From NCBI RefSeq assembly GCF_019399895.1, contig NC_091872.1, positions 3,852,395 to 3,916,394 of the forward strand: a stretch of DNA of 64,000 bases, written 5' to 3'. The stretch's first letter is position 1. Each line of letters opens with the position of its first letter. This DNA comes from Cardiocondyla obscurior. Taxonomy: Eukaryota > Arthropoda > Insecta > Hymenoptera > Formicidae. Under the pieces are notes generated by a model that saw nothing but the letters and a program-made list of their open reading frames with translations, was not told the DNA's origin and searched no databases. The position numbers and the translations under genes were made by a program. Of the stretch, positions 52,093-64,000 are shown one piece after another.

Positions 52093-52588
52093 CTGTAACA
52101 AACAAATATAAAGATTTAATGTAGAGATGCTAAAAAAATATATCACCATTAAAAAAAAAATTCCTTCTTCTAAACTCGAAACTTAAGTTAGCGTTTTCGA
52201 TGTGATGGATAACCGTGAAAATGATAGCGTAAATATATGAAGAGATATTTATATTAAAACGGGAAACTTGAGTATATTAGACGGAAAAATTCGCGCAAAA
52301 TAGAATATAAAATAATAGTATTAGATTTTTTTCTTTTGTTTTCTTTTTTTTTTTTTTTTTTTATTATACGTTTCTACTTTGTTAAAAATTATGCACCTCG
52401 GCAGCCAAAAACGTTTATTTATAATTACACGACTACCCCATTAAAATATGACTATTAAAAGTTATGCGTATAAATCCACGTCGCAGCACCAATTCTGCGC
52501 GTATCTTAGCGTTCAACGATAGCGCGTACCTTTAGACGGTGCCGTGAGTTTGCCTTTAAATTTCGGCCCTTCTTATCGTCGTCCAGGC

Positions 52589-52625
52589 ATGCACCACGTC
52601 GCATGGCTATTTGTCATTCTAAGCG
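52589..52625 (+). CDS. Candidate start exon with signal peptide, phase-1 donor
   Basis: ATG at 52589 opens MHHVAWLFVILS and ends one base later in the donor AGCG|GTAAGAG. A pyrimidine-rich acceptor-like stretch ending GTCGTCCAG lies 2 bp before the ATG, so this could be the second exon of a gene with a non-coding first exon. A phase-1 intron right after the signal sequence is common in secreted and receptor genes. The partner exons were not found; the nearest downstream plus-strand acceptors (52893, 53162) give short frames only. It lies 500 bp beyond micro-exon A in the opposite direction. Confidence 0.35.
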
Positions 52626-54168
52626 GTAAGAGTTATGCAAGAAAACGCACCCTCCTGCCGTGGTGTTTCACGCACGGGATGATGGCACATTGTACACGCG
52701 CGTAAATAAGACTTTGCATAAACGTGGCCATCGTGATATGCGGATTCCGACGTCCGATCCACGTGCAAACACCAGGTATCATGGTTTTTAACGGTTAACG
52801 CGATGCACACAGGCGCACGTAACAAAAAATGTTATCTCAACTCCATCAATTCCGCAAGATTTTATCTGAATATTTTTTTTCTCTGTGTACAGATAAATCG
52901 CGATAATCGCGAAAAATATACTTTTCGTTCATCAGTATTGCCATTGTGAAAATATTATTTTTCGTGTATCATAACAGTTCAGGAAAAGCAAAAATTGCAC
53001 GTTATTTACTCAGAAAATACGATATTATTAGCTAGATGAGAGAAACAGTACCTAAACTATCGAATATATCAAATATAAAAACGATAAACGACACGACATT
53101 TTCACGACTTTGTTAAACAATGTTATTTAATCAAAAGTCTTTTTCTTTTGCGATTTAATCAGATATGTATAAAAAAAATGTTAACGGTAATTTTAAATCG
53201 ACTCGCGATTTATCGGGATCTCTCCAATAGCTTTCTCTTTCGATTCGTTGTTTTCTGTTATAAGAGACGAAAACTTTGAAGTATTGGAGAAAACAAGAGA
53301 GAAAAAACAGGCTCTAGGCGTTAATCCCTTTATGAGACATGATAATCGTTCATAACGTACGGCGCGGCAAGCAACAGACTCGCGGATGACACGAAGCGGA
53401 GGCGCGTTAATTAAATTAAAAATCATTGTACCTATATTATGTCTCTCTGCTTATTCGGCGAGATGCGCGACCGTGAAAAAGCGTAGACAAAGAGAAGAGT
53501 AATGAGTAAGACAGTGATGAAAGAAGAGAAAGAATAACGTTAGGGCAGGCAGGAGACAGATATGGAAGAGGTACCTTTTTCGCGATTAATTCAACAAGAG
53601 TTGACTGTCAGAGAGAACGAAGAGAGTTGCAGTGACACGAGCATAAAGGCATTGCAATATCCGTAATGGAAATTAACGAGATTATTGGAACGGCTTCGAC
53701 GTAAAAAAAAAAGGAAAAAAAAAAGGAAGAAAAATGAGCGGTTTTTCACGATAGAAAGCACGGTCCTTTGGCTTCACGAGCGAGATGCAGGATATTATTA
53801 GTACTCGATTCATTGATTTATTAATTGTCAGAAATTTTTCCCCCCTTTTTTTTTCAAAATCTCTTAATCGATGGGATTTAGATTATTAAGGACGATAATG
53901 TTTTATGTATTATTGGAAGTATCGACAGGAAGAATATGTATAGACTGCAATATCCGTCGCATAAAGTACAATAACGTCGTCTATCAAATTTAGCATGTTA
54001 TAAATTAAAATAGTTAATAGGCAAAATTTTTTCTTTTTTTTTCTTTTTTTTTCCGATACTCGAAGACGCCCGTTGCTAACGGTTTACATATTTAGACCGT
54101 TGCTACTACAACGTGAAATATGTTCTCGCGTAAAACTCTTTTTATCATTAGCTCCGAGAGGAGAATTT

Positions 54169-54187
54169 CACACACACACACACACAC
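54169..54187. repeat. (CA)9 microsatellite
   Basis: An uninterrupted CA run followed by C4. Confidence 0.95.
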
Positions 54188-54742
54188 CCCAGGCTCACAT
54201 CCCCCTCCCGTAAATAATCGCTCTAATGCAGTGTCGCGAATGGATTTTCCGCAATATATAACTGTACGGCGGTGCAAAAAGCGGCTCGATTAATTAACCT
54301 TCTTTGACTGCGCTTTGACTCTGCCGGTCGGGCGAAGCACGGGTAGGTTTTTGCATACTCTATGTAAATCCCTAAATTTTCGCTGGCGTCGCGACTCCCG
54401 CCCCATATACCGCGGTTATAACGTATGACGATAAAGTTTGTTATTGCGCGAATCGAGAATCCTGCATTACGACCTAGACAATCGTTTATTCCGCACCGCG
54501 TGCACAGCCATCCTGCATTAATAATGCTAATCGTGTGTATATGCCGTCGACGCATTAATTACTGCCGCGGGACGATTGTGCTCCGTAAACAATGAAATTC
54601 GAGCGTGATTGCAAGCAACGTGCTATTGCAAGCCTATTAATGATTACCTCATATAATTTTGCGATCGGCGATCGATAATTTATTTATCGTCACGCCGGAA
54701 GTCACCGCCCAGCCCACGATAACGGCGGGAACGCGGTAAGTA

Positions 54743-54758
54743 CGCGCGCGCGCGCGCG
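54743..54758. repeat. (CG)8 microsatellite
   Basis: A 16-bp uninterrupted CG run, directly after a consensus splice donor (GCG|GTAAGT at 54736). The run is alternating purine-pyrimidine and could adopt Z-DNA. Confidence 0.9.
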
Positions 54759-57589
54759 GCAATATTTTCACGCGGACGAAGGAAATCGTATATAGCGGCG
54801 TGTGTGCCGCGCGCCGAAAGAAACGCGCGATAAATTCGCGTCGATATGACCGCCGACGGATAAAACGATTTCGCACGTCCGATTTTCCATTCCGCTTTTT
54901 GCGCGATATACCGATTGTTTATTCGCTAAACGGATCGAGTTTAACTTTTGCACGACACCTTTGACGCCGATTGGATGTTTGATCGGCGCGCACGGGGCAA
55001 CACGATTATTTAGCGTACACAAGGTAACAATCGCTTTATCTCTCCTCCAGCGGGTCGCTCTGTAGTATTTGTAGAGTAGGTTACGAGAGCGTTGAAATTC
55101 CGAACTCAGTCGACGGACACGTATACGTGAGCGTGTAGGTACGCAATACGGGGGAGAGAGAGAGAGAGGGACGAGACGATATATAAAGTGCTTTTCAATG
55201 GCTCGCGCGCGCAAACTGAAATCGACGCGAGTGTACTCAGCCAGTAATCTATGATCATCAGCATCAGGTAACGAGTGCTTGTTGGCAGAATTCGCTATAG
55301 CCGTACAACAAATCAGATTACTCGCACGGCTAAGTGCGTAACTCGTAAGTGATTTGAACGCAAGAAGCAGGGATTGCGTATAGAATCGGAGACACGCGCC
55401 TGTTTCGCTCACGCAAACGAGAAAACGATTTACCTTCTGGATTATTCAATGCATTTTAACGCGACGCGAGATAAATCTTGTTAATAGCATGAGTCACGTA
55501 TAAAAAACAATGGCAAAGCGACGAGGATGCATTAACGTGGCGTAAGCTTTGCGGTTTTTAATAGATTTATTCGCTCTGTGAAACATAGAAAACTGATCAT
55601 CTATTAATAAACTCGTCGGTTCGATTTACAAATGTCGAGAGCTGCCCTGTGCAAACCTTGCCATTGGTTTGCTAATGTATTAGTGATGAATTCAATCGCA
55701 CGTCTGTTTTTTTAACATCTTGATTAAACATTCGATCGTTATATGACAGCGTGGAATAATACATTTTGCAATCCGCAGTTGCGCGATGTCCATATCGATG
55801 TCTGCAATCAATATAGACAAAAAAAATGCTAATAACGTACGGAATATTAATGATAACAAAAAATAAATTGGAAATGCTTACATACAAAATAACTCGTTGA
55901 GAAAAAAAAAAAAAAAGAAAGAAAAAACCCCTTGTCGCTTAAATGTATATCCTTCGTGCGCCACTATTTAAAGTAATTTAATTAATATTTACATAATTAT
56001 CAAAGTTTATTGTATCACGAATACATTAACGTTTATCTAAATTCTCTTACGCGTCAATTATAATGCACGGCAAAATAGCCAAAGAGAGATCTCAGCATTC
56101 ATTTTGCATGTCACGTACGAAAATGTATATGCATGGCGTACACAGTTGCATGAATGATACACTCACGATCGACCTTAAAGCGGCCGTCGTCGTTGCGGTT
56201 CCGTTGCATTTACGATCCGATGAGCGCTCGTCTTTATTGCCGGACCGAAAAGTATTTTCTACCATCGCGTACCGATATTTGCAGCGCTACGACGTTTCGG
56301 GGGGAGGGGCAATAATATCGACGATGAGCTCCGTTACAGGCTAGAAGAGCCATCCCACGTTTACGTCACTCTCGATTCCAGAAGTCTGCTTTATATCATC
56401 TTGCGTGAGCGAGCAGTACGTGCGCCCCACGTACACGCACTCACGGTGGCATCGTGGTTACGTTAGGCAAAGGGGAGTCCTAGTAGGGGAGGATCGGCCA
56501 TCGGGGGTAACGGCAGTCATTTTTAACCCTTTATGCAGGGAGGGTCGAGATTAAAGGGCAGATTTGCCGCTCGATTTGCCGGGAGAGTCTCTATCGACTG
56601 CAACGAGGACGAGAAGGACCACTTTCAGTTCATCGGTGAACAAATTTCATGCTTCTCTCTCTCTTTGCAATGAAACCAGAAGCCGAAAAGGGAATACGAT
56701 CGTTGCATCGCTCAGAATATAAGCTAATGAGAATAAGCATCATGTTTAAAGTCTTTGACGTTTCTTTCGCTAAATTAATGTGAAATTTGTAGAAGCGAGC
56801 AAGCTGCAAAGTATCCGGTATCAAAACTAATCACGAACTGAATAATAAATAATAAAGAAGACAGTTTTAATGCGCCAATAATTGTAGTTTAAAATTATTA
56901 GTAAATAAATTAATATCTGCGATATCGAAATTTCGTCGCGTCAAATTAATTATGTTGTCGTTTAAATACATAATATATTGGTGTATAAGTCCTAATATTT
57001 GTTTTATAATTCGTTAAAAAATTGAAAATACTCCCGAAGAAAGTAGGCCAGGCCGGTCAAAAATATCGCGGGTGTTCTAGACATTTTCGTACCATATGAG
57101 GAATGTTCAATCTCGTACTACATGTCATTCCGTGGTAGGGAATCAGCGAGCCACTTCGGAAATAGAAATCTCATCTATTGGAAACCAGCCGCGCACCGCA
57201 GGATACTATATCTCCCCACTCCGGGATTAATTAAGGCACTCTCCGCTGGTACCACAGGTACCACAGGCACTCCTGGTAGGCAAATCAATCGATCAGATCT
57301 ACCACCTTGCCACCTTCATTTGGAATTCCATACATTTGGACCATTTCTTTTGGTCAAATCAAAGAAATATTACTCGCGTGTTGTAGAAAAGGAACCGTAA
57401 TAAAAAAAAAAAAATTATTTACGACATTTCAGCCACAGGCTATAAAAATTTTGGTAGATTCCGTAGAATCGTAATTTAATGAAGATAAAAATTTAGTCTA
57501 AAACAATTTGTAAAATGCATATATAAATTTCAAACGTACGTCACGTTAGAAATAATTCACAACATTAAAAAAAAAGAAAAAAAAAAAAT

Positions 57590-57641
57590 TGATAGAGTAG
57601 GATCGGCGGAAAAAATATAGAAGATAGTCGGTCCCGAATAC
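57590..57641 (-). mobile_element. 3' fragment of the same SINE family
   Basis: On the minus strand GGGACCGACTATCTTCTATA, then TTTTTTCCGCCGATCCTAC, matches the tails of the other two copies. The tRNA-like head is missing. Confidence 0.5.
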
Positions 57642-59096
57642 TTATAAAATATAATAGTTTAGTATTATTTAGATGTGATAAAGTGGTAATAACATGAAAT
57701 GCAACCCTAATGTTCATCTATTTAATATCGGTGTATATGTATATGCGATTGATTTAAACGTTTCGAGAATATGAGCCTTCGGTGATTGTTGATTCACGAA
57801 TGCGTCATATATCATCTGCGTATTAATGACATTAAATTGCGCAAAACACCGAAATGCTTTCAAACTTAGCAGGCGCCGTATCACCACGACTTCCGCGATA
57901 CGTCACGGCTAATATGTACGGGCGCAGTCTATAACTGTAACAATACGTGCTGTGCTTTATATTGCCACAGGCAATAATTACCACAGCAGCAAGGTGAACT
58001 TCAGTTTCATGAATCCTCTAAGGAAACCACCGCTGCATTAGATTAGGTAGTTTGACACTAAGGAGGTGAACGTGCATCCAAGCCTAATCTGGAAAGCAAT
58101 AGTTCGCGTTTACGTTCTAGTGTATTCCGCCTTATAGTGTTACCGCTTTTGATATTCAAGAAAGGCTTGTTTATCGAATTAGCATGAATTACGTAATCTC
58201 AATGCCTAAACGCTGGATAATAACTGGTATTTAAAAAAGTGATAATTTAATTTATTCGATTATAAAATGCTTCAATTAGTAATTAAATTTCTTTACAAAA
58301 AAAAATAGATTTTATTGCGCGAACACATTGGAAACTGCTTATCTTGTTATAAAAAAAGAAAAGCTATTTCGCGAAATTAAATAAAGAATTGAACAAAGTT
58401 CGACAATAGGTAATATTTTAATATTTTTAATCTCCGTATGCAAAGCAATGTCCCCTATTACTAGACATTAATTAGTAATTACATTAATAACTGTTTTATC
58501 ATAACGTTATTAGTAAATATACCACTGATTACATTGTTGCAATTGATACTAAATTGCTTCGATTTCAATAAAACGCGCATACGCGCGGCCCGCGGGAAGC
58601 TCTCCCTCCACCCAATAAAAATCTAATTACATAATTAACGAGAATAACAGCAATGAAAGGTATTCGTGATTAGTGCCGACAATTATTATCCATTTCTCCA
58701 ATTAATTGATAAAGTGCAAGCGCTCAGGTGAATTTATAAATATTCCGCGTGTGCCAAATTAAATACCGCCGTCGATGATACCTTTGTTACAACGTTTAGT
58801 CATACATTAGATAACGTCGCCGGAGAGTTAAACAGACGGAGTCACATCTTTCTCTCGTTCCTCGACATAAAGGGCGATTCTACGGTATGTTGGAAATACG
58901 CGTGAGGGATGGCCCTAGCCATTTTATATGACGTGCCGTAGGTAATCCCCATTGCGAAACGATCTAGGCCACGAGCCGAGGAACGACCTTTTTATTTCTC
59001 GACCGGTTTTATGGCAAGCTCGCTTCCACATTTATCTCGGCTCTTTCTCTGCCCTTCGTCCCATCTTCGTCCTCCCCGCTTTCTCTTTCCTCCTAG

Positions 59097-59152
59097 CTCT
59101 CTGTTTCTCTATTCTTTGTACCTTTACGGCTTCCGTTCGCGCAAGAGAACTC
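59097..59152 (+). CDS. Candidate 56-bp internal exon
   Basis: An excellent acceptor (CTTTCTCTTTCCTCCTAG) and donor (AACTC|GTAAGT) enclose 56 bp open in all three frames, so no product can be read. It lies in a C/T-rich patch where good acceptors arise easily by chance. Confidence 0.2.
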
Positions 59153-62100
59153 GTAAGTGTCTTCGGTCTCTCCGTTGCTTTACTTATCCGGCTGTTTATC
59201 GAAGAATTCTCTAGTATACACGAGATATAATCGATAAGTATATCACGGCGTGCGCTAAAATTAGATTTCTCTTCCGACAGAAATGCGCGGTACCAGTCTT
59301 CGCGATTGCGGATCAACTTTAATCAACGCAACAAGTACACAAAGAACGAGTTATAGAGAAAAAAAAAAAGATTCTCTACATATACATGCTACATTAACGA
59401 GTTTTACTGTTTACGCGAGTCTCGGATACAGTATTATAATCAATACACTGCACATATTGAAGCAGCGTAGATAGTAACGGATGGCAAATTCCAGCATTGG
59501 TAGGCATTGCGTACACACGCACACAAGACGTATTCAGCATATATATATCCCGTTTCTCTATGTAACTAGCTCGAAGGATTCGGCCAAGTGATAGGACGAC
59601 AACCCCAAATCCTATCCACGTGTATTCGAGATGAGAAGCTTGTGAAATAGATAGGATTTGACTATAGGGTGAATCGCGCAGAGGGTCTAGAGTCATATAT
59701 AAGCAGGCTATGAACTAATCTCGATTAAACTGAAGCAAATAGTAATTAACCAATAGAATAAGTTTCTCGAACAAAGAAATTTCTTGTTCACTATGAAACA
59801 ACACCGACCTATTGTAATATTTTAAAATAGAATAAAAATAGCAATAAAAAATTTTTTATCGAAATAGCGAGCATTAATAATAGTAAAAAAAAAATCCTTA
59901 TTTAATAATACCATACATTTATGTCCATCTAATTAATAATAATTCTTCCATTGTAAAATATGCGAATGTTGTGATATAATAACTTTCGACAATAACTTAT
60001 ATTTTTGAAACTGAGAAAATGTTATTTCAGCGACATGCGTGTATCACCGAGCTGGCTATGTTCGCTGTGGCAGCAATACGGTATTATATGTATATTATTT
60101 TTTTTTTTTTTTTGTTCATTTATCTTGTAAGCGGATCAACTACTGTAGAATAAAAATCAGCGTTGTAATGTTTGTTTCACATAAAAGAAAAAAAAAGAAA
60201 GAAGAAGAAAGAACGATCTTTTCCAATTCGCTCTTAAACTGAGTTGACGAAGAGCGACGCACCAAAATACATGACGAGCTAATAAAGCTCGCGCACAGCT
60301 TCTCTTTATATATATCCTATATGAAGAAGAAATAAAGCTTCATTGTGTCTCGTAGCCCTGGGGCTACCGCAGTTTCATCGAGGGACAAAAGGGATAGGGC
60401 CAATGGCGAGAAGTGAGGCGGGTGCGATATTATTACGCAATACGAATAGACCTTTTTTGTCGTTTGCTGTTAAGGACGTCGCAGCAAAAAGATCCCTTCG
60501 TCTGCAGATTGCGGCTGCTAGTATGCGGAAAAACTTAAGAGCTTAAAGCGGCCGTCCTATTGCGCCCTAATGCAATATTAAATTCGTAAGCTTGCACCGA
60601 TGCTAACTAAAGATTAATTGAATTTTATATCATGTTTTAACTTGAAAGCTTTTCTGCGTGCATCGGCGTATGAGCGCATACATTCGTTCCATTTTAAAAG
60701 CCTACCTTGCCGTAAGAAATGTAACTACAAATGTAACTACAGCTGGAGTGTCATTACGCATCTGAAGCATCGTTCTGCGTTCCTTTCCTCGAGACATAAA
60801 TTAAATCCTACTACTTTGTTAGAAACGAGGGGCCAATTAAGATGCACGACAAAGCGCTGTTTCATTTGATCCCACTATTTTCTACAGCGCAGTAGTGGAA
60901 TTTAATGCAGTGCTACCATTATTTCTCTATTCGTTCGTACGAAGTGACAATAAAAAAAAAAATTCTAAATGGCATCACTCTTCGCGGTGTACAACGTAAG
61001 TGCATTATAAAAGACTTTCGCGTGGCATTATTGTAAAAATTGACAATAATTCTCAATGTCGTAAAAGAGAAAATCCATCGTGCTATAAACAAAATTATTA
61101 CTACATACATCGAGTACTACATCGCGAACGATCGACGTAAGTTCTTTTTATGGCGATACAGAATCTCAAAAATTTTATGAATCCTGCCGGAATTTTGGAC
61201 TTCCGATACTCTTCTGACAATGTGTATGCGAATTAAGCTGTAACGTGTATTATATTTATAAAAGTTCGTAAAAGTCGTGATAATTAAATATCACTGAATA
61301 TGCAGAACTGTAATAGATATAACAGCAAATATAGTAGCCACGTATGGACAATTGAAATCAAACAAATTGACCATTCGGTTGCATCAAAGCTATCAGAAAG
61401 TTCGGTTAACTTTTTTTTTTAATCAAACGATAAATCGACTACACTACGAGCGGGGGCCGGCTATTCCGCAAACCGAACTAGGTCGACATATTCGGGCATG
61501 TATACATCGTTGCATGTAAAGGTAAAAATCTATTATCAGGCAGAAAGTATACATATATTTCGCTGGAGTAGCGAAAAGAAGATCACCTTCACTTTTGTTT
61601 CCAATATTTCGAATGACGCAAGAGATATCAAATCCCGAAATAATTACTTTTCTCGTTTCAAATCAAATACGGCTTTTATACGGTCGTACGTTTCTCACGA
61701 ATAAAAACCTAATCGCGAAAATCTAATTTAGTAATTTTCCATCTTCGCAATCGTTCGTTCGTTTAGAAAAAATAGAAAAAAAAAGTAAAATTAATAATGT
61801 TTAAATAAAAACGTTTTTTACACATTATTACATGAATAGGGCAGAATTTAGGTCGGATACTTTAAAAGAATGTACAGGTATAGATATCGAAATATATCCT
61901 TCGTAACTATTTCATACTGCCGGCGACAGCTTCACGAATAATTTAGTATACAGCGCAGCTACATGGTGAGGCGTTAATGACGCGACATCCAGCTGGAGAG
62001 TAATAGCCCGCCCGAATTAATTCTCTCGGCTGTGCTTTTAGTAAAGTGGATTTTATTGCCGTCTTGCATTCGCGGGCGAAGTTGTCAAATTATAGTTGCG

Positions 62101-64000
62101 TAACGGTACCGTAGTTAAACATTGACCGTTTAACTAATCCTTGCCACAGTTACGTTCCGCACGGTAACGTCCTACCGCGACACACACTCGTACATATTCA
62201 AATATTTCTCAGTACACGCCAGTATAATTTTGCACCGCGAATGACCGCCGTCGATATTGCGGTTCCCGCAATCAAATTCACGTTTAGTTACACGCGCGTA
62301 CACGCACACGTTTACGAGTTAATTAAACAAAAAAAAATTTTTTTTTTCCTTTTTTCTACACGCCGAAACGTGTTCCGCGAAATGACTCTAGAACAAGTTC
62401 GATAGTTTGTCATGACGAATTATCAATATTGAAGTTTATGTTCAATTTTCCGACGCAAAAATTCCTAGCGTTTCACGGTAACGAGTTTACCATTTTGGCA
62501 AAACCGAAGCGCGGTGAATTGTCAAGTCCAACATAGCCACGACGCGTGTTATCATTTGTGCCATTTGCACAAATTTTGCCACACAAAATGGATTTCATCA
62601 TCCACATGTGGAATTTATGGGATAAAATTCGTAGGTGGTTTCGCAGTTTATGAAACTTTTGACATTGCAACGTTATCCTATCAATTATCTCGTTATGAGC
62701 GTCACTCATACCGTGCTACGCGATGCTTTGTGTTTTATAATTTGCGAATTAATTTTTTAATTGCAATCAACTGTAAATGACGCTATAAACAATAAAAAAA
62801 AAGTTTTTTTTTTACGATTGTTAGTAAAATATTAATAAACGTTGCTTGTGGTAGATTTTTCGAAACCAAGTCTTTCGTCTGATTTTCAGAGAAGCGAGGC
62901 AATTTCAATCAATGTAGATTTAATGTCGTTTGCGAGAACTGATAGGCACCTATTGAATATAAAGGTTGTATCGGCAGATCTTTCCGATACTTTATGCGGT
63001 CGTTATTGAAATATCGCTGCCAGAAGAAATATCGTGCTGCGTATTCTAAATCTTTCTAATACCAAGGGTGATGAGATTGTATAAATGTTACGAAACCAAT
63101 TTGGCAATAATATATTACAAATTATTATTTTAAAAGAATCTTGCAATGTTTGTTAAGCAACTGATTATTTAATTTAACTAGAAAAAACCGCTACGCGCGC
63201 GCTATTTTTTACGAGACCCTAATTACAAACTACAAAAAAAATATATTAATGTATTACGAAAATAATCGTCTAGAACGCAATTTACATTTCAGAAATCGAA
63301 AATTGAGGACATGTTACTGTTCAAGCACATAGGAATTACCAATACAATTTTCTACTTTATGATTAATTAAACAAATTAAATTATTATTAGATTATTATGC
63401 ACTTCCCTGATGTTGACAGGAAAGAATGTAACTTGTCATATGCAAGGTATGCATTATTCAGCAGTGTATATTAGGAATTGGAGTATAAAATACGTTAATC
63501 ATGTATTAATATTAGTAAAAGTCCTATTATTATTCTCTGCAGTTTATGATATAATTATAGCAATAGATTTTTAATAAAAAAAAAATATATTTGTAATCGA
63601 TAGACTACATTTCCTCCGTGTGTTAATTTAGTAACGTTTAAATCCAAATATATTTGCAGATTTATTTATTCTTTAACTAACAGATGTATATTTGCCATAA
63701 CGCAGAGCTCTGCGTTTTATTGAATAACCAACGAAATGTGAAATTCTAAAAATAGAATGCCTATGTTTTACAGAATTCAGATACGCATTTACTAGTATGT
63801 GCCAGAATAAGATCACTTATGGGATGAAAAGAAATTACTTTCCGTCGCTATACGAGATCAACTTCTCCCTTACATGTTTTATGTGGCACGCGTAGCAAGC
63901 AAATAGCGATGCACTGCAGCCATAATACCGTTTCCACGAGATTAAATTTAACCAAACGGGCAATCTTTATGCGTTAGCTAGAAACCATTTGCGTACATGT

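Larger units (their letters stand above)
51786..52162. repeat. Tandem duplication of an exon plus intron-flank unit (231-bp spacing)
   Basis: The segment from the donor of micro-exon B through its acceptor and about 70 bp of adjoining intron (51786-51930) recurs at 52023-52162. The intron part is nearly identical, including the shared AGATTTAATGTAGAGATGC. This is the most recent of the duplications that built the array. Confidence 0.8.
52626..64000. other. Mostly non-coding
   Basis: Apart from the 59097 candidate exon and the SINE tail, no exon is supported. The longest ORF (54768-55412, minus, 214 codons) lies in a GC-rich patch and has no splice support or recognisable motif. The block 57040-57414 has a different base composition and ends in AATAAA plus an A-run. 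Confidence 0.5.

Noticed and set aside
54649..54740. Strong plus-strand donor GCG|GTAAGT after a protein-like stretch
   Set aside because: The open frame has an upstream in-frame TGA with no ATG or usable acceptor between, so no exon can be built except an untranslated one.
54768..55412. 214-codon minus-strand ORF
   Set aside because: It lies in a GC-rich patch with no splice or start support, biased Arg/Ser composition and no motif. Its length is within what chance gives in 64 kb on two strands.
1..64000. tRNA, rRNA, CRISPR array, known microRNA
   Set aside because: No intact tRNA with paired acceptor and T arms, no rRNA-like stretch, no spaced direct repeats, and none of the common insect microRNA seeds that I checked by eye in a hairpin context. 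Short or diverged ones could be missed.

Overview
The window looks like nuclear DNA of an insect, most likely a hymenopteran such as an ant. This is inferred from three things. CpG is not depleted. GC-richer patches of 0.3-1 kb alternate with very AT-rich DNA full of A/T runs and microsatellites. Recognisable introns have insect-type splice sites (TTNCAG acceptors, GTAAGT-like donors). There is no prokaryotic gene organisation, no CRISPR array, and no rRNA or tRNA gene that I can support. Most of the window is non-coding, either intergenic or inside large introns.

The best-supported gene is a complete three-exon gene on the minus strand (coding parts 42493-42487, 41551-41273 and 41108-41017). 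It encodes a 125-residue protein with a PPSY (PY) motif near the N-terminus, a small Cys cluster and one C-terminal transmembrane helix, so it is a small tail-anchored PY-motif protein. All splice phases agree. A CRE palindrome and a TATA-like box lie upstream, and AATAAA follows the stop directly. Upstream of its promoter lie a 43-bp tandem repeat with internal dyads and a probable solo LTR.

The most unusual region is 50.3-52.2 kb. There a row of very short GC-rich exon-like cassettes (26-73 bp) sits in very AT-rich DNA on the minus strand. Each cassette is bounded by strong splice signals, and the intron flanks are visibly homologous, so the row arose by repeated local duplication of a micro-exon unit. 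It is surrounded by three other tandem-repeat families (12, 18 and 28 bp).

Two short plus-strand exons look like signal-peptide start exons (38434-38471 and 52589-52625). They could be the 5' ends of genes with long introns; the first would place the tail-anchored gene inside an intron on the opposite strand. Other weaker single-exon candidates are listed with low confidence.

Repeats include three pieces of a tRNA-like SINE family, a pair of diverged 95-175 bp homologous elements 2 kb apart, a 109-bp offset duplication, and many microsatellites and homopolymer runs. Exact POU octamers (ATGCAAAT) appear more often than expected.
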